DNA of 64,000 bases from Acetobacteraceae bacterium. GTDB lineage: Bacteria; Pseudomonadota; Alphaproteobacteria; Acetobacterales; Acetobacteraceae. Location of the stretch: contig CP039459.1 of assembly GCA_004843165.1 (NCBI GenBank), positions 685,501 through 749,500 of the forward strand, in the 5' to 3' direction. The notes under the pieces were generated by a model, which saw only the letters and a program-made list of their open reading frames with translations, was not told where the DNA came from and made no database searches. Position numbers and translations under genes: made by a program. Position 1 is the first letter of the stretch. The number at the start of each line of letters is the position of its first letter. Of this stretch, positions 46,978 to 56,317 are shown in pieces.

Positions 46978-47865
46978 ATGTCCCATATTGACCCGCCTGT
47001 TTCTAAGTTAAAGCTCTCCCTCCAAGGGATCATCACACTTTTATCCTTTGCGAGTGCTTTCCCTTTTATTCAAATGGCTGTGCAAGGGGGATTAAGCGCC
47101 TCCGGACTCTCTGCCCTGCGCTATGACTTAGCCGCTCTTTTCTTTCTCCCATTCTGTTTTAATCGCAAATATCTGCCAGAGAAAAAAGACCTGCCGCGCA
47201 TTTTCATTTGTACCTTTCTAGGGATCTCTTGTTACAGTTTTTTGCTCAATTATGGCGAACGTAGTGTCTCTGCCTCTGCAACAAGTTTAATCGTCTGTGC
47301 CTCTCCTGTTTTTTCTGCTTTTCTGGGGGCTTTTTTTCTCAATGAGAAATTAACTTTATTTGCATGGATCGGCTCTTTCATTGCCCTTAGCGGGGTTGCT
47401 ATTGTCTGTTTTTCCCATGGGGAAATCACTGCTGATAATTTTTCAGGCCCTCTCATTGTTCTTACTGCCGCGCTTTGTACTGGCGGTTATACGGTTTTAC
47501 AGCGTCCTATTGTTAAACGTTACGGCTCTCTTCGTACGCTTGGCTATTTTACAATTCTTTCTGCCTTTTTTCTGCTCCCTTTCCTTCCCTCTGGTCTGAG
47601 TGAACTCCAGCACTCTCCGCTTAAAACATGGCTGAGCCTCGTCGAATTAGTGCTTTTGCCGACCTTGATCGGTTATGGTTGCTGGGCTGCTTTTTGCGGG
47701 GAAATCGGCGGTGCAAAAGCCGGTATTATCCTCTATGCAATTCCGCCCATCGTCATGATCCTCTCCATTTTACTGGAGGGGGAAATCCCCGGAAAGATGA
47801 CTTTAATTGGTGGTGCCATTGTTTTAAGTGGTATGGCTGTAACAAAAATGGGAAAAAAACATTAA
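46978..47865 (+). CDS. EamA/DMT-family exporter, paralogue A
   Basis: The 295-residue protein has ten hydrophobic helices in two EamA halves. Family marks include a short start, FPFIQMAVQGGLSASGLSALRY, LNYGERSVSASATSLIVCASPVF, FFLNEKLTLFAWIGSFIALSGV and GGAKAGIILYAIPPIVMILSILLEGE. Members export amino acids, nucleosides or other metabolites. ATG 46978 is taken over the adjacent TTG 46975; the SD is weak for both. A paralogue follows 81 bases later. Confidence 0.88.
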   Translation: MSHIDPPVSKLKLSLQGIITLLSFASAFPFIQMAVQGGLSASGLSALRYDLAALFFLPFCFNRKYLPEKKDLPRIFICTFLGISCYSFLLNYGERSVSASATSLIVCASPVFSAFLGAFFLNEKLTLFAWIGSFIALSGVAIVCFSHGEITADNFSGPLIVLTAALCTGGYTVLQRPIVKRYGSLRTLGYFTILSAFFLLPFLPSGLSELQHSPLKTWLSLVELVLLPTLIGYGCWAAFCGEIGGAKAGIILYAIPPIVMILSILLEGEIPGKMTLIGGAIVLSGMAVTKMGKKH

Positions 47866-47946
47866 GCGTGCAAAAAACATTTCTTTCTGAAGGTTTTTCC
47901 TCTACTTTCCGCTTTCTCTCTTCTCTTTCATCAACGGTACGGTAAT

Positions 47947-49041
47947 TTGACCGAAAATCCCACGCCTGCAACCTCCCAGCAAATTCTATCAACCCATCAT
48001 GAATTTAGTCCCCATCCTGACGCAAAGGGGGACACATTTGCCACCATTATTCAGTCGATTGTCCTCTTAGGCTCTTGGTCTCTCGCTTTTCCTTTTATTC
48101 AACTGGCCATGAAAGGCGGCATGGAACCGGGCGGACTAGCTAGCATTCGCTATACGCTTGCGGCTGTCTTTCTCCTGCCCTTTTTCTTCTTAAAATCCAA
48201 AAAACTTCCCCATGCCGGCACGCTTCCTCAAAAACAGGATTGGTGGCGTTTTGCCATTTGCGGTCTTTTAGGATTTTCACTCTATAATCTTCTCCTCAAT
48301 ATCGGGGAAACAAGCCTCACGCCTTCTGCCTCGTGCTTGATGAATTGTACAGCACCCATTTTTGCGGCTTTTTTAGGCATTATTTTCTATAAAGAACATC
48401 TCAATAAATGGGGATGGGTTGGGGCTGGCGTTGCGCTTTTCGGTGTCGGTATTGTCGCCGCCTCCACAGGACAAATCTCAGCGGCCAATCTTCAGGGCCC
48501 GATGGTCCTTTTACTGAGCTGTTTTTTAACAGCGATTTTCAGCCTTTTGCAACGTCCGCTCATCCAGCGATACGGGCCAATGTGCTCATTGGCTTGGATT
48601 GTGCTTTTTGGTGCTTTATTTCTGGTATTCTGGCTGCCATCAGGCATTAGCGGACTGCTCCATGCCTCACGGGCAACCTATCTCAATGTCTTAGGTCTGG
48701 CGATCTTCCCTTCTGTTTTAGGCTATGCCTGCTGGGCCGCTTTGGTTGGCAGATTGGGCGCGGCAAATGCGTGTATTTTACTTTATGCAGAGCCCCCTTT
48801 GACCATTATTTCCTCCATGTTCCTCACGGGGGACAGACTGACTTTTGGTATTTTATTCGGTGGCTCTGTCGTCCTGACAGGCATGTTTGTGGCACGTTTG
48901 CGCCCTGTTCGTAACGCTCCAATTTTGCGGCGGAAAAAGAAAAAAAAGAAAAAGCCGAATTACCGGCCTTTTCATCAACGCAAAAATGGCAAAAAAAATC
49001 CATATCCCAAAAAGGATCTTTTTACGCCCGAACAAGTTTAG
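47947..49041 (+). CDS. EamA/DMT-family exporter, paralogue B, with basic tail
   Basis: The 364-residue protein starts at TTG 47947. Its ten-helix core matches the preceding gene (FPFIQLAMKGGMEPGGLASIRY, NIGETSLTPSASCLMNCTAP, GAANACILLYAEPPLTIIS). It adds a ~35-residue N-terminal and a ~45-residue C-terminal extension, the latter rich in Lys and Arg (RRKKKKKKKPNYRP). Two tandem DMT genes could form a heteromeric pair, as known for some small multidrug families, but EamA proteins of this size are usually single. The 3' end overlaps the convergent SulP gene by 20 bases. Confidence 0.85.
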   Translation: MTENPTPATSQQILSTHHEFSPHPDAKGDTFATIIQSIVLLGSWSLAFPFIQLAMKGGMEPGGLASIRYTLAAVFLLPFFFLKSKKLPHAGTLPQKQDWWRFAICGLLGFSLYNLLLNIGETSLTPSASCLMNCTAPIFAAFLGIIFYKEHLNKWGWVGAGVALFGVGIVAASTGQISAANLQGPMVLLLSCFLTAIFSLLQRPLIQRYGPMCSLAWIVLFGALFLVFWLPSGISGLLHASRATYLNVLGLAIFPSVLGYACWAALVGRLGAANACILLYAEPPLTIISSMFLTGDRLTFGILFGGSVVLTGMFVARLRPVRNAPILRRKKKKKKKPNYRPFHQRKNGKKNPYPKKDLFTPEQV

Positions 49042-50164
49042 ACAAGACCAAACCGGCCAAAACCCCAAGGGCAAGATTTTTGGTGGCAACAACGACACTC
49101 GTTGTCACCAAAATAATCCAAAATGCTTTTTGCTGAGGCTGTCTAAATTTTTTCAAACTTTCCCAAGAGAAAGTGCTGATGGAAACCATCACCATAATCG
49201 CAACCAAAGCCGCAACAGGGACTTGGGCAACCCAATGATGCAGACTAATCATCAATAAAAGTAAAAAGGCACCGGAAACAAAAATAGAAAGCCTCCCTTT
49301 ACCGCCATAGCGTAAATTACCGACGGTTTGACCAATCATTCCGCAGCCGCCCACACCGCCAACGCAGGAGGCCATCATATTTGCAATGCCCAGCCCACGG
49401 CATTCTTGCGCAGGATAGCTTGGCATCTCCGTCTTTTCCTCAGTAATTTCGAGTGTCAAAAGAGATTCCAAAATCCCAACAGATGCCATTGCAAGACTCG
49501 CAGGTAAAATAATCCAAAAGCTTTTCAAATCAAGGGGAGCCGCAGGAAACTGAAAGAGGGGAAAATGGGTCGGCAAACTGCCTAAATCGCTGATTCTCGG
49601 CATTTTTAGCCCAAAGAAACTTGCGCCTAAAGTGAGAAGAAAGACGCAAACCAAAGGGGACGGAACCGATTTAAAAAAGCGGGGTAAAAGATAAATAATG
49701 ACCAAACCAGCGCCGATCATTCCCCATCCCATGGCCGAAGCCTGCACAAAATGTGGCATTTGTGCCGAAAAAATTAAAATCGCCAGCCCATTGGCAAAAC
49801 CTGTCACCACCTCCGGTGAAACAAAGCGTATAAGCTTTTCCAGTTTCAAAAACCCAAATAAAATTTGCCAAATCCCTGAAAGAAGCGTTGCTAAGGCTAA
49901 ATAATCCAGCCCATAGCGATGGGCGATCGGGGCAGCAACCAAAGCAACAGACCCTGCCGCACCGGAAATCATTCCCGGCCTCCCCCCGACAAAAGCCAGC
50001 ACCAAGGCAATGGCAAATGTGGCAAAAAGCGCAGATGCGGGCGAAACGCCTGAAATATAAGAAAAGCCGATGACTTCGGGAATTAAGGCAAAGGTACTGA
50101 CCATGCCTGCAAAAATTTCTTTAAGCGGATGCCCATAACACCAGCTATGTAAATAAGATTTCAA
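49022..50164 (-). CDS. SulP-family anion transporter lacking a STAS domain
   Basis: The protein is about 380 residues from TTG 50164 (or the adjacent TTG 50167). It has the SulP N-terminal pattern: IFAGMVSTFALIPEVIGFSYI, PASALFATFAIALVLAFVGG, RPGMISGAAGSVALV and FVSPEVVTGFANGLAILI. These correspond to the anion-binding TM1/TM3/TM10 regions. Typical SulP proteins continue ~150 residues into a cytoplasmic STAS domain, absent here. Substrates in the family include sulfate, bicarbonate and dicarboxylates. The 5' leader (50165-50325) holds attenuator-like hairpins. Confidence 0.88.
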   Translation of the reverse strand: MKSYLHSWCYGHPLKEIFAGMVSTFALIPEVIGFSYISGVSPASALFATFAIALVLAFVGGRPGMISGAAGSVALVAAPIAHRYGLDYLALATLLSGIWQILFGFLKLEKLIRFVSPEVVTGFANGLAILIFSAQMPHFVQASAMGWGMIGAGLVIIYLLPRFFKSVPSPLVCVFLLTLGASFFGLKMPRISDLGSLPTHFPLFQFPAAPLDLKSFWIILPASLAMASVGILESLLTLEITEEKTEMPSYPAQECRGLGIANMMASCVGGVGGCGMIGQTVGNLRYGGKGRLSIFVSGAFLLLLMISLHHWVAQVPVAALVAIMVMVSISTFSWESLKKFRQPQQKAFWIILVTTSVVVATKNLALGVLAGLVLSKLVRA

Positions 50165-50180
50165 CAAAAATTCCTAACAG

Positions 50181-50210
50181 AAAAGCCCAGCCTTTTCAGG
50201 TTGAGCTTTT
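50181..50210 (-). terminator. Terminator-like hairpin just upstream of the SulP start
   Basis: On the minus strand AAAAGCTCAACCT, a GAAA tetraloop and AGGCTGGGCTTTT form a 12-bp stem with one mismatch, followed by a short T-rich run. It lies about 10 bases before the SD of the SulP gene. It could end the upstream 198-residue gene or act as a leader attenuator. Confidence 0.6.
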
Positions 50211-50236
50211 ACATAACAGATTTTGAGAGGGCGTAC

Positions 50237-50305
50237 CTTCTCTTCGCTTCAGGAATGCGGAGAGAAGCGCATCAAAATTTTTGAAGTAACAAAAAGCGCC
50301 TCTCC
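50237..50305 (-). promoter_or_regulatory. Mutually exclusive hairpins in the SulP leader
   Basis: On the minus strand GGAGAGGCGC (50305-50296) can pair with GCGCTTCTCTCC (50270-50259). CTTCTCT (50267-50261) can instead pair with AGAGAAG (50243-50237). The two pairings share 50261-50267, so only one can form. Together with the terminator-like hairpin at 50181-50210 this resembles an attenuator; no known riboswitch class is recognised. Confidence 0.4.
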
Positions 50306-50325
50306 CCCATCAATGAAGGGAAGAA

Positions 50326-50922
50326 TCAATGATCGCCGAAAAGATGCTTCAAAGGTCCGACAGGACTATACTGCCCCTGCACCAAAGGTACGGCTGATTC
50401 TTCCAAAACCGTTTTAAGCTCCATCATCGGCGAGATTTTCTCTTCGAGCTTATCCATCAAATTACGAATTTCAGGTGCTGTTTCCTCTGCAAAAAACTTA
50501 AATTCTTTGCGGCGATCATGTTTTGAAAGATTCTTTTGATCTGCGATCTCAAACATTTTGCCAAGAAGCGCACCGATTTCCCCAACCTCTTCCTCAACAG
50601 CTTCATGGCCAAAAGCCCGTCGAAGCTGAACAATAGCACGGCCGAGAGAGACGACATCTTTTGCAAGACGAGGCTGTTCCCGCTCTGGAATCCCATCTGG
50701 AGAATTAGAGAGAAGATTGGTCACAGAATCCAAATGTTCTTGGTAATCGTTCCATGCTTTCCAGCGAATCTGTGCCAAATTATTCTGGAACTGCTTGCTG
50801 GCGAATTCTTGTAAAGAACGAACGGCAAGAAGCGTATTTTCTGCCAAATCATATGTTTTTTCGGCTAGAATGCGCTGATTCTGGTTGAAGTCTTCTTCGT
50901 CCACATGAAGATTATCCGGCAT
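50326..50922 (-). CDS. Helical cytoplasmic protein of unknown function
   Basis: The 198-residue protein has TAAGGAG upstream of ATG 50922. It is almost all amphipathic helix, acidic, with no signal peptide or membrane segment. Segments such as LAENTLLAVRSLQEFASKQF and KEFKFFAEETAPEIRNLMDK suggest a helical bundle. The C-terminus ends VGPLKHLFGDH. I do not recognise a family; a phasin-like protein is possible because those are helical and similar in length. Confidence 0.65.
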   Translation of the reverse strand: MPDNLHVDEEDFNQNQRILAEKTYDLAENTLLAVRSLQEFASKQFQNNLAQIRWKAWNDYQEHLDSVTNLLSNSPDGIPEREQPRLAKDVVSLGRAIVQLRRAFGHEAVEEEVGEIGALLGKMFEIADQKNLSKHDRRKEFKFFAEETAPEIRNLMDKLEEKISPMMELKTVLEESAVPLVQGQYSPVGPLKHLFGDH

Positions 50923-51061
50923 AATAACGTCTCCTTAACCGTAAATCATAACTCCCAGTCTCTCTGGGAATAAGTCTTTGTCAGATGGTGGGTTATAACA
51001 TGATTTTAAAGAAGGGAAGTAAAAATCTTTTAGACCTTTCCCTTCTAAACACGCTTTATCC

Positions 51062-51418
51062 TTATGAGCGCATGGAAGGGGGAATATAACGTGCGTCTGC
51101 AAAACCTATCCCTTCGCTAATAATTTTGATTTTAATATTTTCGAGTGCTTTGGAAATTTTTTCCTCTTTTGCCGCTGCCAACAATTTCTCAACAAGATTC
51201 AACAACGCTTCTTTCTCGGTATCACCCTGTCCCTGCATCTCGTCAAGAAGCTGTGCTTTCAACGCCTGATTTTTTCCGCCTTCGAAAAGCGTCCCTGTAA
51301 CCTTGCTCGGCTTATCCTCTGCATGGGCAAGATCTGGCTGAAAATTTAACTTAAGAAGCATTTCGCCATCAAAAATCTCCACTTTCCGATCGGCACCATC
51401 TCTATATACTTGAACCAT
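51062..51418 (-). CDS. Small soluble protein of unknown function
   Basis: The 118-residue protein follows an AAGGGGG-type SD by about ten bases. It has a beta-rich start (VQVYRDGADRKVEIFDGEMLLKL) and a helical C-terminal half (EALLNLVEKLLAAAKEEKI). No signal peptide, membrane helix or recognisable motif. It lies on the same strand as the helical gene at 50326, 139 bases upstream of it. Confidence 0.6.
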   Translation of the reverse strand: MVQVYRDGADRKVEIFDGEMLLKLNFQPDLAHAEDKPSKVTGTLFEGGKNQALKAQLLDEMQGQGDTEKEALLNLVEKLLAAAKEEKISKALENIKIKIISEGIGFADARYIPPSMRS

Positions 51419-51663
51419 TTTTATACATCCCCCTTTTTATCGGTCTATTTTGAAAAGAGCTTACCTGCGACAGCAAAAAAGCTTTTAAAATTGTCTTGAA
51501 ACAATTTACTGTTTAGCCCTTCTTAAGCCTAAGTATTGTGAAAAAACAATGCAAGCAAGCACGAAATCACTTTCTTGACTTACGGCTGAAAGATTTATTT
51601 TATGCCAAAATGAGGTATAAGAAAAAGACCTGCGCTAGATCCGCCCGAAAGATATTTATTTTT

Positions 51664-52578
51664 ATGAATGACGCTTTTCCCCTTTCTGCTTCTTTAAAAA
51701 CGATTCTGAAATCCTCCGGACTTTTAGCGCTCTCCTTGACAGCCTTTCTAAGCACAGCCTACGGAGCTCGCCCCAAGCCTCCTGTCTCCCCCAATCCGAC
51801 ACAGACAACAGCAGGCAAAACACCTCAGGGCGGTTTAAAAGTTGCCCCGCCCCCCCCTATGATGACGCCGAGAGAAATGGAACGTGCGGCCTCTCAAAAT
51901 CCGATGGCCTTTGCCAATGACCGCCCTCGTATTCAAGAAAATGTCATTTGGCCACAAATTTTCAGAAATGATGGCGTAAGCAAACAGCCCTTGCTCCTTT
52001 TAGCAGGTGCCACCCGACCAAAAATTATCGCTATTGATGGCGGCATTGATTTTAAAAAACTTAAAAAACACAAGCTCAACCTCCAAGATCCCAGCGTCAT
52101 TCTCGGTGAAGGTGCCTTTATTGTTTGGCCTACTGTACCAACAATTAAATATCGTTTTACCCGTCTTGAAAAAACCAAGAAAAATGGGAAAGAAGAGCAG
52201 GTCAATACAATCATTCCCGTTTTCGACCTACATGAGAAAATTGTTGATTTAAGCGATATCCCCCAAGACCGGCGCAATGCCCTCAGCGCGACGAGAGTCA
52301 TCCAAGTTGAGGGAGCCAAAGGGAAAGCCACCTATCTTCTCCATTGGGAGCGTCAAGCACCACCGAATGTTTATGGCTTATTCCCAACAATCTTCAGCAT
52401 GTATGCCCTCAGAGATGGCAAAAAAATGGATGATTTCACACCTTACAGCGATGGCTGGTACTGGACAGAAGAAATCCACCAAAAAGTCGGTAATTATTGC
52501 TCTGCCAACTTCCCTGCCAATATGTTCCTCAAAGGCGACCGAAGACTGCAAGATCCCTGCCAAGAAGCAAAGAAATAA
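51664..52578 (+). CDS. Secreted protein of unknown function
   Basis: ATG 51664 gives 304 residues with a signal peptide (KSSGLLALSLTAFLSTAYGA); the frame continues upstream but only with basic residues. A Pro-rich linker (~35-75) precedes a beta-rich domain with PRIQENVIWPQIF, QPLLLLAGATRPKI, VEGAKGKATYLLHWERQ and a Cys pair near the C-terminus (NYCSANFPANMF and QDPCQEAKK). The lone Cys pair could be a disulfide. The style resembles the secreted proteins at 32718 and 34728. No family recognised. Confidence 0.66.
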   Translation: MNDAFPLSASLKTILKSSGLLALSLTAFLSTAYGARPKPPVSPNPTQTTAGKTPQGGLKVAPPPPMMTPREMERAASQNPMAFANDRPRIQENVIWPQIFRNDGVSKQPLLLLAGATRPKIIAIDGGIDFKKLKKHKLNLQDPSVILGEGAFIVWPTVPTIKYRFTRLEKTKKNGKEEQVNTIIPVFDLHEKIVDLSDIPQDRRNALSATRVIQVEGAKGKATYLLHWERQAPPNVYGLFPTIFSMYALRDGKKMDDFTPYSDGWYWTEEIHQKVGNYCSANFPANMFLKGDRRLQDPCQEAKK

Positions 52579-52623
52579 TGCGTTATCTTAAAATCTCGGA
52601 ACTTAAAAAGCGCCTTGTGACCT

Positions 52624-53304
52624 TTACTGTCTACGTCTAAGGCAGATAACGCCATCCTTAACGATAGCTTTCTGCCCCTCTGGGCCTGTCGCCACACGAC
52701 TTAAATCGGCAACACAGATTTTACTCCATTCTTCTTCCCGGAGGTTCAGAGCAGCAAGAGCCGCTTCAGGTGCAGGCGGGACAAAACGCATTGGCCATGA
52801 CCAAGGCGGCCGAGAGACGTGGGAGGTGATTAACAAAATCCCGTTGAGATTAACATAATTTGCGGCTTTTTTGAGAATACGATTACGACCAAAAGGAACG
52901 GGGGATTCAAAAAACTGCGCTGAAATCAGGTCATATTTTCCAGCAGGAAAAGTTTGATCGAGGTCACAGCAACTAAACTCAATACGTTTACTGATTTCTT
53001 CCCCGGCATGCTCTGCCAAAAGACGGCCTTGCTGCAAGGCAGCTTGGGAAACATCAACACCGACAACGGCCCATCCTTGCTGGGCGAGCCAAATGGCATC
53101 CTCCCCACGGCCGCAGCCAAGATCAAGGGCTAGCCCTTGCGGGAGGTGGAGTTTTTCCAGGAATTCTTTGAGGCGGGGGCGGGGTGGACGAATGGACATT
53201 TCCGCTGAAAAACCGGCAGATTGATAACGTCTTTCCCAAAATTCTCTGCTCGTCTCCTGAGGCAAAGGATTTGTTTTTGCATTTTTTTGTGTCACACCGC
53301 ACAT
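52624..53304 (-). CDS. SAM-dependent methyltransferase
   Basis: The 226-residue form starts at ATG 53304. GTG 53295 is better spaced from AAAAGG, and ATG 53418 upstream would add a basic, probably untranslated stretch. Class I motifs are clear: REFWERRYQSAGFS, LALDLGCGRGEDAIWLAQQG (motif I), VVGVDVSQAAL and CCDLDQTFPAGKYDLISAQFFE (motifs II/III). The FWERRY and LGCGRGEDAIWLA features match TehB/thiopurine-type methyltransferases of small molecules. Substrate unknown. Confidence 0.85.
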   Translation of the reverse strand: MCGVTQKNAKTNPLPQETSREFWERRYQSAGFSAEMSIRPPRPRLKEFLEKLHLPQGLALDLGCGRGEDAIWLAQQGWAVVGVDVSQAALQQGRLLAEHAGEEISKRIEFSCCDLDQTFPAGKYDLISAQFFESPVPFGRNRILKKAANYVNLNGILLITSHVSRPPWSWPMRFVPPAPEAALAALNLREEEWSKICVADLSRVATGPEGQKAIVKDGVICLRRRQ

Positions 53305-53463
53305 GCCTTTTATCTTCTCACAGAGCCTTTCCCTTTTTCCAACGGATCGAAAAGTTTGAAAGCTCCAAAGATGTCTCTGAGACCGCCCAGAATTGCTTGA
53401 TTTCCCCAAGGAAAACAAGCCAAAGCGTAGAAATATTTCTTTAGTGACCTTGAAGACTCATAA

Positions 53464-53489
53464 AAAAGGAGGCCAAACGACCCCCTTTT
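53464..53489 (-). terminator. Intrinsic terminator after the 63-residue gene
   Basis: On the minus strand AAAAGGGGG pairs with CCTCCTTTT (one G-T wobble) across a short loop and runs into six T. It lies about 27 bases after the stop at 53516. Confidence 0.75.
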
Positions 53490-53515
53490 CTATGCATTAA
53501 CAAGAGAGCACTGAT

Positions 53516-53707
53516 TTAGCGATCCAATGGACGGGAAGGAATCTCTGTTGCTGGATTTTCAGATTTCTCAACAAGTTTATCTTCGATTCCACGAACACCA
53601 AAATCTTTTTCATCTGTTGCTGTGCTGTGATTTTGCGGATCAGCGACAGGATCAAAAGTTGTTTTTGTGACAGGGACTTCTTTTCTCTCTGCGTATGTTT
53701 TTGTCAT
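53516..53707 (-). CDS. Small acidic protein of unknown function
   Basis: The 63-residue protein has AAGGGA six bases before ATG 53707 and its own terminator. It is highly charged and Pro/Thr-rich, with no hydrophobic core, so it is probably disordered or stress-related. No family recognised. Confidence 0.6.
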   Translation of the reverse strand: MTKTYAERKEVPVTKTTFDPVADPQNHSTATDEKDFGVRGIEDKLVEKSENPATEIPSRPLDR

Positions 53708-53987
53708 TTTTTATTCCCTTCATTAAGCTTTTAATCTTTATAAAAGTTAGGGTACAGAATGTCTTGCAATCGCATTCTCTCCTGTCCCCTGTTCCTCCTC
53801 ATCTAATCTCCAAAATGAACAAAAGTGCAAGCATTTTTCATCTTTTCAAAAGATTTTTCATTTTAGACTTGAATATATTGCAAGAGCAGGTGAATCTATT
53901 TCTAGTCTTTCATGAAAAGGAACCGAATGTTTCACTATATTTTCCAGCATGTTTTCGATTTTGTTATGAATTTTCCTTTTAATATTC

Positions 53988-54752
53988 TTAGTTCTGACTA
54001 ATCGAAATCTCTTCCTGCTGCTTGTGCTCCAAAGGAAGTTCGACAAAAATTTCCCGTGCGACTTTGCCAATCTGACGCGTCATAAAGCTTGTCCATCCGG
54101 CACTGATAAATCCCCCTGCCACCGGCAGAAAACGTCCAAAACTAACAGCCCCTGCTGAACCGGCTAAACCAACGGGACTAAAATGAGCGATGGCCTGTGC
54201 ACCCAGCGCCTTATGCAAGATCTTAATCACATCACCCGTCATATAATGAGACATCATAGAGGCCGTGAATTTTCCGCCGGCTTTCAGACCGGCACTTTGA
54301 AAGATTTTTTTAGCATTATTTCCAGCTAAACAAACGTAGCAAAGCGTTTTTACCCTAGGATCATGGACATCATAGCCGCCGATCACCGCCATTACGGTAA
54401 TCATGCGCAACTGAATATAGAGGCCAATTAAAATCCCTAAAGGTAACGTCACCGGCAAAGCGACAATCCCACCAAAATTCATGCAAAAACCATTCAAAGC
54501 TGCCTTTGAACCTTGACGGAAGAGCAAAGCATTTGCGGCTTTTTGCTCGTCTTGGTTGTGGCGGGCTAAATGATCCTGGGCGAGCACCTCGACGCTCCGC
54601 ATAAAGCCTAAGCCATTAACGGCTCTCTCATAAGCCCATTCGAGCATTCGATTGATCAGAGTCTCTGTATTCTGATGATGTTTTTTCTGTATTTTTCTAA
54701 AAATTTTAGACGTACGGGGAGAGCATTTCTGAGAAAAGGGATGCGGTAACAT
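53988..54752 (-). CDS. EcsC-family protein
   Basis: The 254-residue protein has a basic N-terminus, then a helical EcsC-type core. It contains LPVTLPLGILIGLYIQLRMI, VIGGYDVHDPRVKTLCYVCL and a Gly-rich end (VGLAGSAGAVSFGRFLPVAGG). EcsC proteins associate with membranes; the family's role is poorly known and is sometimes linked to ABC transporter or vesicle function. The ATG at 54752 has a weak SD; ATG at residue 36 is possible. It is the only gene on its transcript as far as seen. Confidence 0.78.
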   Translation of the reverse strand: MLPHPFSQKCSPRTSKIFRKIQKKHHQNTETLINRMLEWAYERAVNGLGFMRSVEVLAQDHLARHNQDEQKAANALLFRQGSKAALNGFCMNFGGIVALPVTLPLGILIGLYIQLRMITVMAVIGGYDVHDPRVKTLCYVCLAGNNAKKIFQSAGLKAGGKFTASMMSHYMTGDVIKILHKALGAQAIAHFSPVGLAGSAGAVSFGRFLPVAGGFISAGWTSFMTRQIGKVAREIFVELPLEHKQQEEISISQN

Positions 54753-54896
54753 TCAATGTTCTTAAAGATAATTTCCGTTAAGAGAGGTTGGATTATCTTT
54801 TGGCATCTTATTGAGAGCGCTATATCAGATATTGCCAACAGGATTATTTTGAAGATCGCAGAGGGTCTCCCTCTGCGAACCTTCGATGCAGAAAAC

Positions 54897-55163
54897 TTAA
54901 ATATTGTCTGCTTTTGTGTCTGGTGTTGAACGCGCCAACTCATGTTCAGCATTTTCTTCGCCAACCATTTTGGAAATCATGGAAGCATTTGGGTTTTCTT
55001 TATCAAACTGTGCGCGTTCAGCAAAAGTTTTTTCACCTTCTTCGCCGAGTTCAACACCTTCCTGACCATAAATTTTTTCAATGGCTTCCGTACGTTCTTG
55101 ATCGGACAAACCTGATTGTTGTTCAACAGCTCTCACGACACCTTTTGTTGACGGATTAGACAT
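54897..55163 (-). CDS. Small acidic protein of unknown function
   Basis: The 88-residue protein has AGGAG about seven bases before ATG 55163. It is acidic and hydrophilic, with a helical stretch (DQERTEAIEKIYGQEGVELG). It resembles small stress or spore-type acidic proteins only in composition. No family recognised. Confidence 0.6.
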   Translation of the reverse strand: MSNPSTKGVVRAVEQQSGLSDQERTEAIEKIYGQEGVELGEEGEKTFAERAQFDKENPNASMISKMVGEENAEHELARSTPDTKADNI

Positions 55164-55417
55164 TTCAATCTCCTAAAATTGGATTAAATTTACGCAAAAA
55201 TCTTTAAGTTTTGAAAAGACTCTTGTTTTCGAGCCTACCTCATCTCTTTTAAAAGATTCCGTCAATGGGGCAAGGTTCAAAATTTTTGAATTGAGGAGAA
55301 AATAAAACACTCTCTCTCCTTGAAAAAGCTTATATTTCTAAGCTTTTTTCTTTATGTAGAGAATCATATCCTTACGTTTTGGTCTCATTTAAATTTAATA
55401 TTGAACTTTATCCCCTC

Positions 55418-56284
55418 ATGTCCCCCAAAATTAGACGGCTTTTACCCGGCGAAATTAAAACCGAAATTTTACAACTCATTCAGGAATCCCAAGAAATTCG
55501 GGTCGCTGTTGCATGGGCACAAGCCGGCCATGAAGTAGAGCTTGCCCTGCGTGCCAATGCAAAAAAAATCAAAAAACTTGTTGTCGGCATGGATTTTAAT
55601 GGCACAGACCCCGCCTTTTTAGGCTTTTACGGCAAGCATAATCTGGCACTCGGAAAGGCAACAGGTACCTTTCATCCAAAAATCTATTATTTTCAAAAAG
55701 GGAAATATGCGGCCTGCATCGAGGGCAGTACGAATTTTACCAAAAGTGCTTTTGAGCGAAATGCAGAATCCGGCACGCTGATTACGGGGAATAAAAATGA
55801 TGAATTCTTTAAAAAAACCCGTTTTTTAATCGATCAATATGCCGAGAGCGGTGCCAATCTTAAACCAAATGACCTCATGGGCTATGAGACCATTTCCGCC
55901 GCCCTCAAAAAACAAGAGATTAAAAAGCAAAAAATTGCCCTGAAAGAACGCCGTAAAAAAGAAAAAGAGCAAAAGAAAAAACGGGACAAAGAGCGCAAGA
56001 AATTCAAAGCCGCAAAAGCGAAAGAAAAAAAACGTCAAAAAGAACAAAAGCGACGTGCCAAAACAAGTTCAACCCGATCCGGCTTCTTCTTTAAGAAGAA
56101 ATCTCGGAAACAAAAGAAGTCCCTTTTCGGGTTTCGCTTTAAATTCATTGCCCTCCTGGCGCTGATTGGGGCAATATTTTATTATAAACCAATCTTTAGC
56201 CACTCTGTCACCCAATATGCCAGCAATATGCTCAATCCCTCGGCACAGCATCCCCTCAAAGGGCCACACCACCACCCTTCTTAA
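55418..56284 (+). CDS. PLD-like (single HKD) protein with coiled coil and C-terminal membrane helix
   Basis: ATG 55418 gives 288 residues; the SD is weak and TTG 55379 is in frame upstream. The first ~160 residues form a phospholipase-D-like domain with TFHPKIYYFQ (HxK), EGSTNFTKSAFERNAES (GSxNFT and the downstream Glu). A very basic Lys/Glu coiled coil (~165-240) and one membrane helix (FIALLALIGAIFYY) follow. PLD-like proteins of this size act as nucleases in restriction and defence systems; a lipid substrate is also possible. It is next to the RloAB-like pair. Confidence 0.78.
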   Translation: MSPKIRRLLPGEIKTEILQLIQESQEIRVAVAWAQAGHEVELALRANAKKIKKLVVGMDFNGTDPAFLGFYGKHNLALGKATGTFHPKIYYFQKGKYAACIEGSTNFTKSAFERNAESGTLITGNKNDEFFKKTRFLIDQYAESGANLKPNDLMGYETISAALKKQEIKKQKIALKERRKKEKEQKKKRDKERKKFKAAKAKEKKRQKEQKRRAKTSSTRSGFFFKKKSRKQKKSLFGFRFKFIALLALIGAIFYYKPIFSHSVTQYASNMLNPSAQHPLKGPHHHPS

Positions 56285-56317
56285 AGTTCCTTTAAAAGAT
56301 GGAAAGAAACAGCCTCA

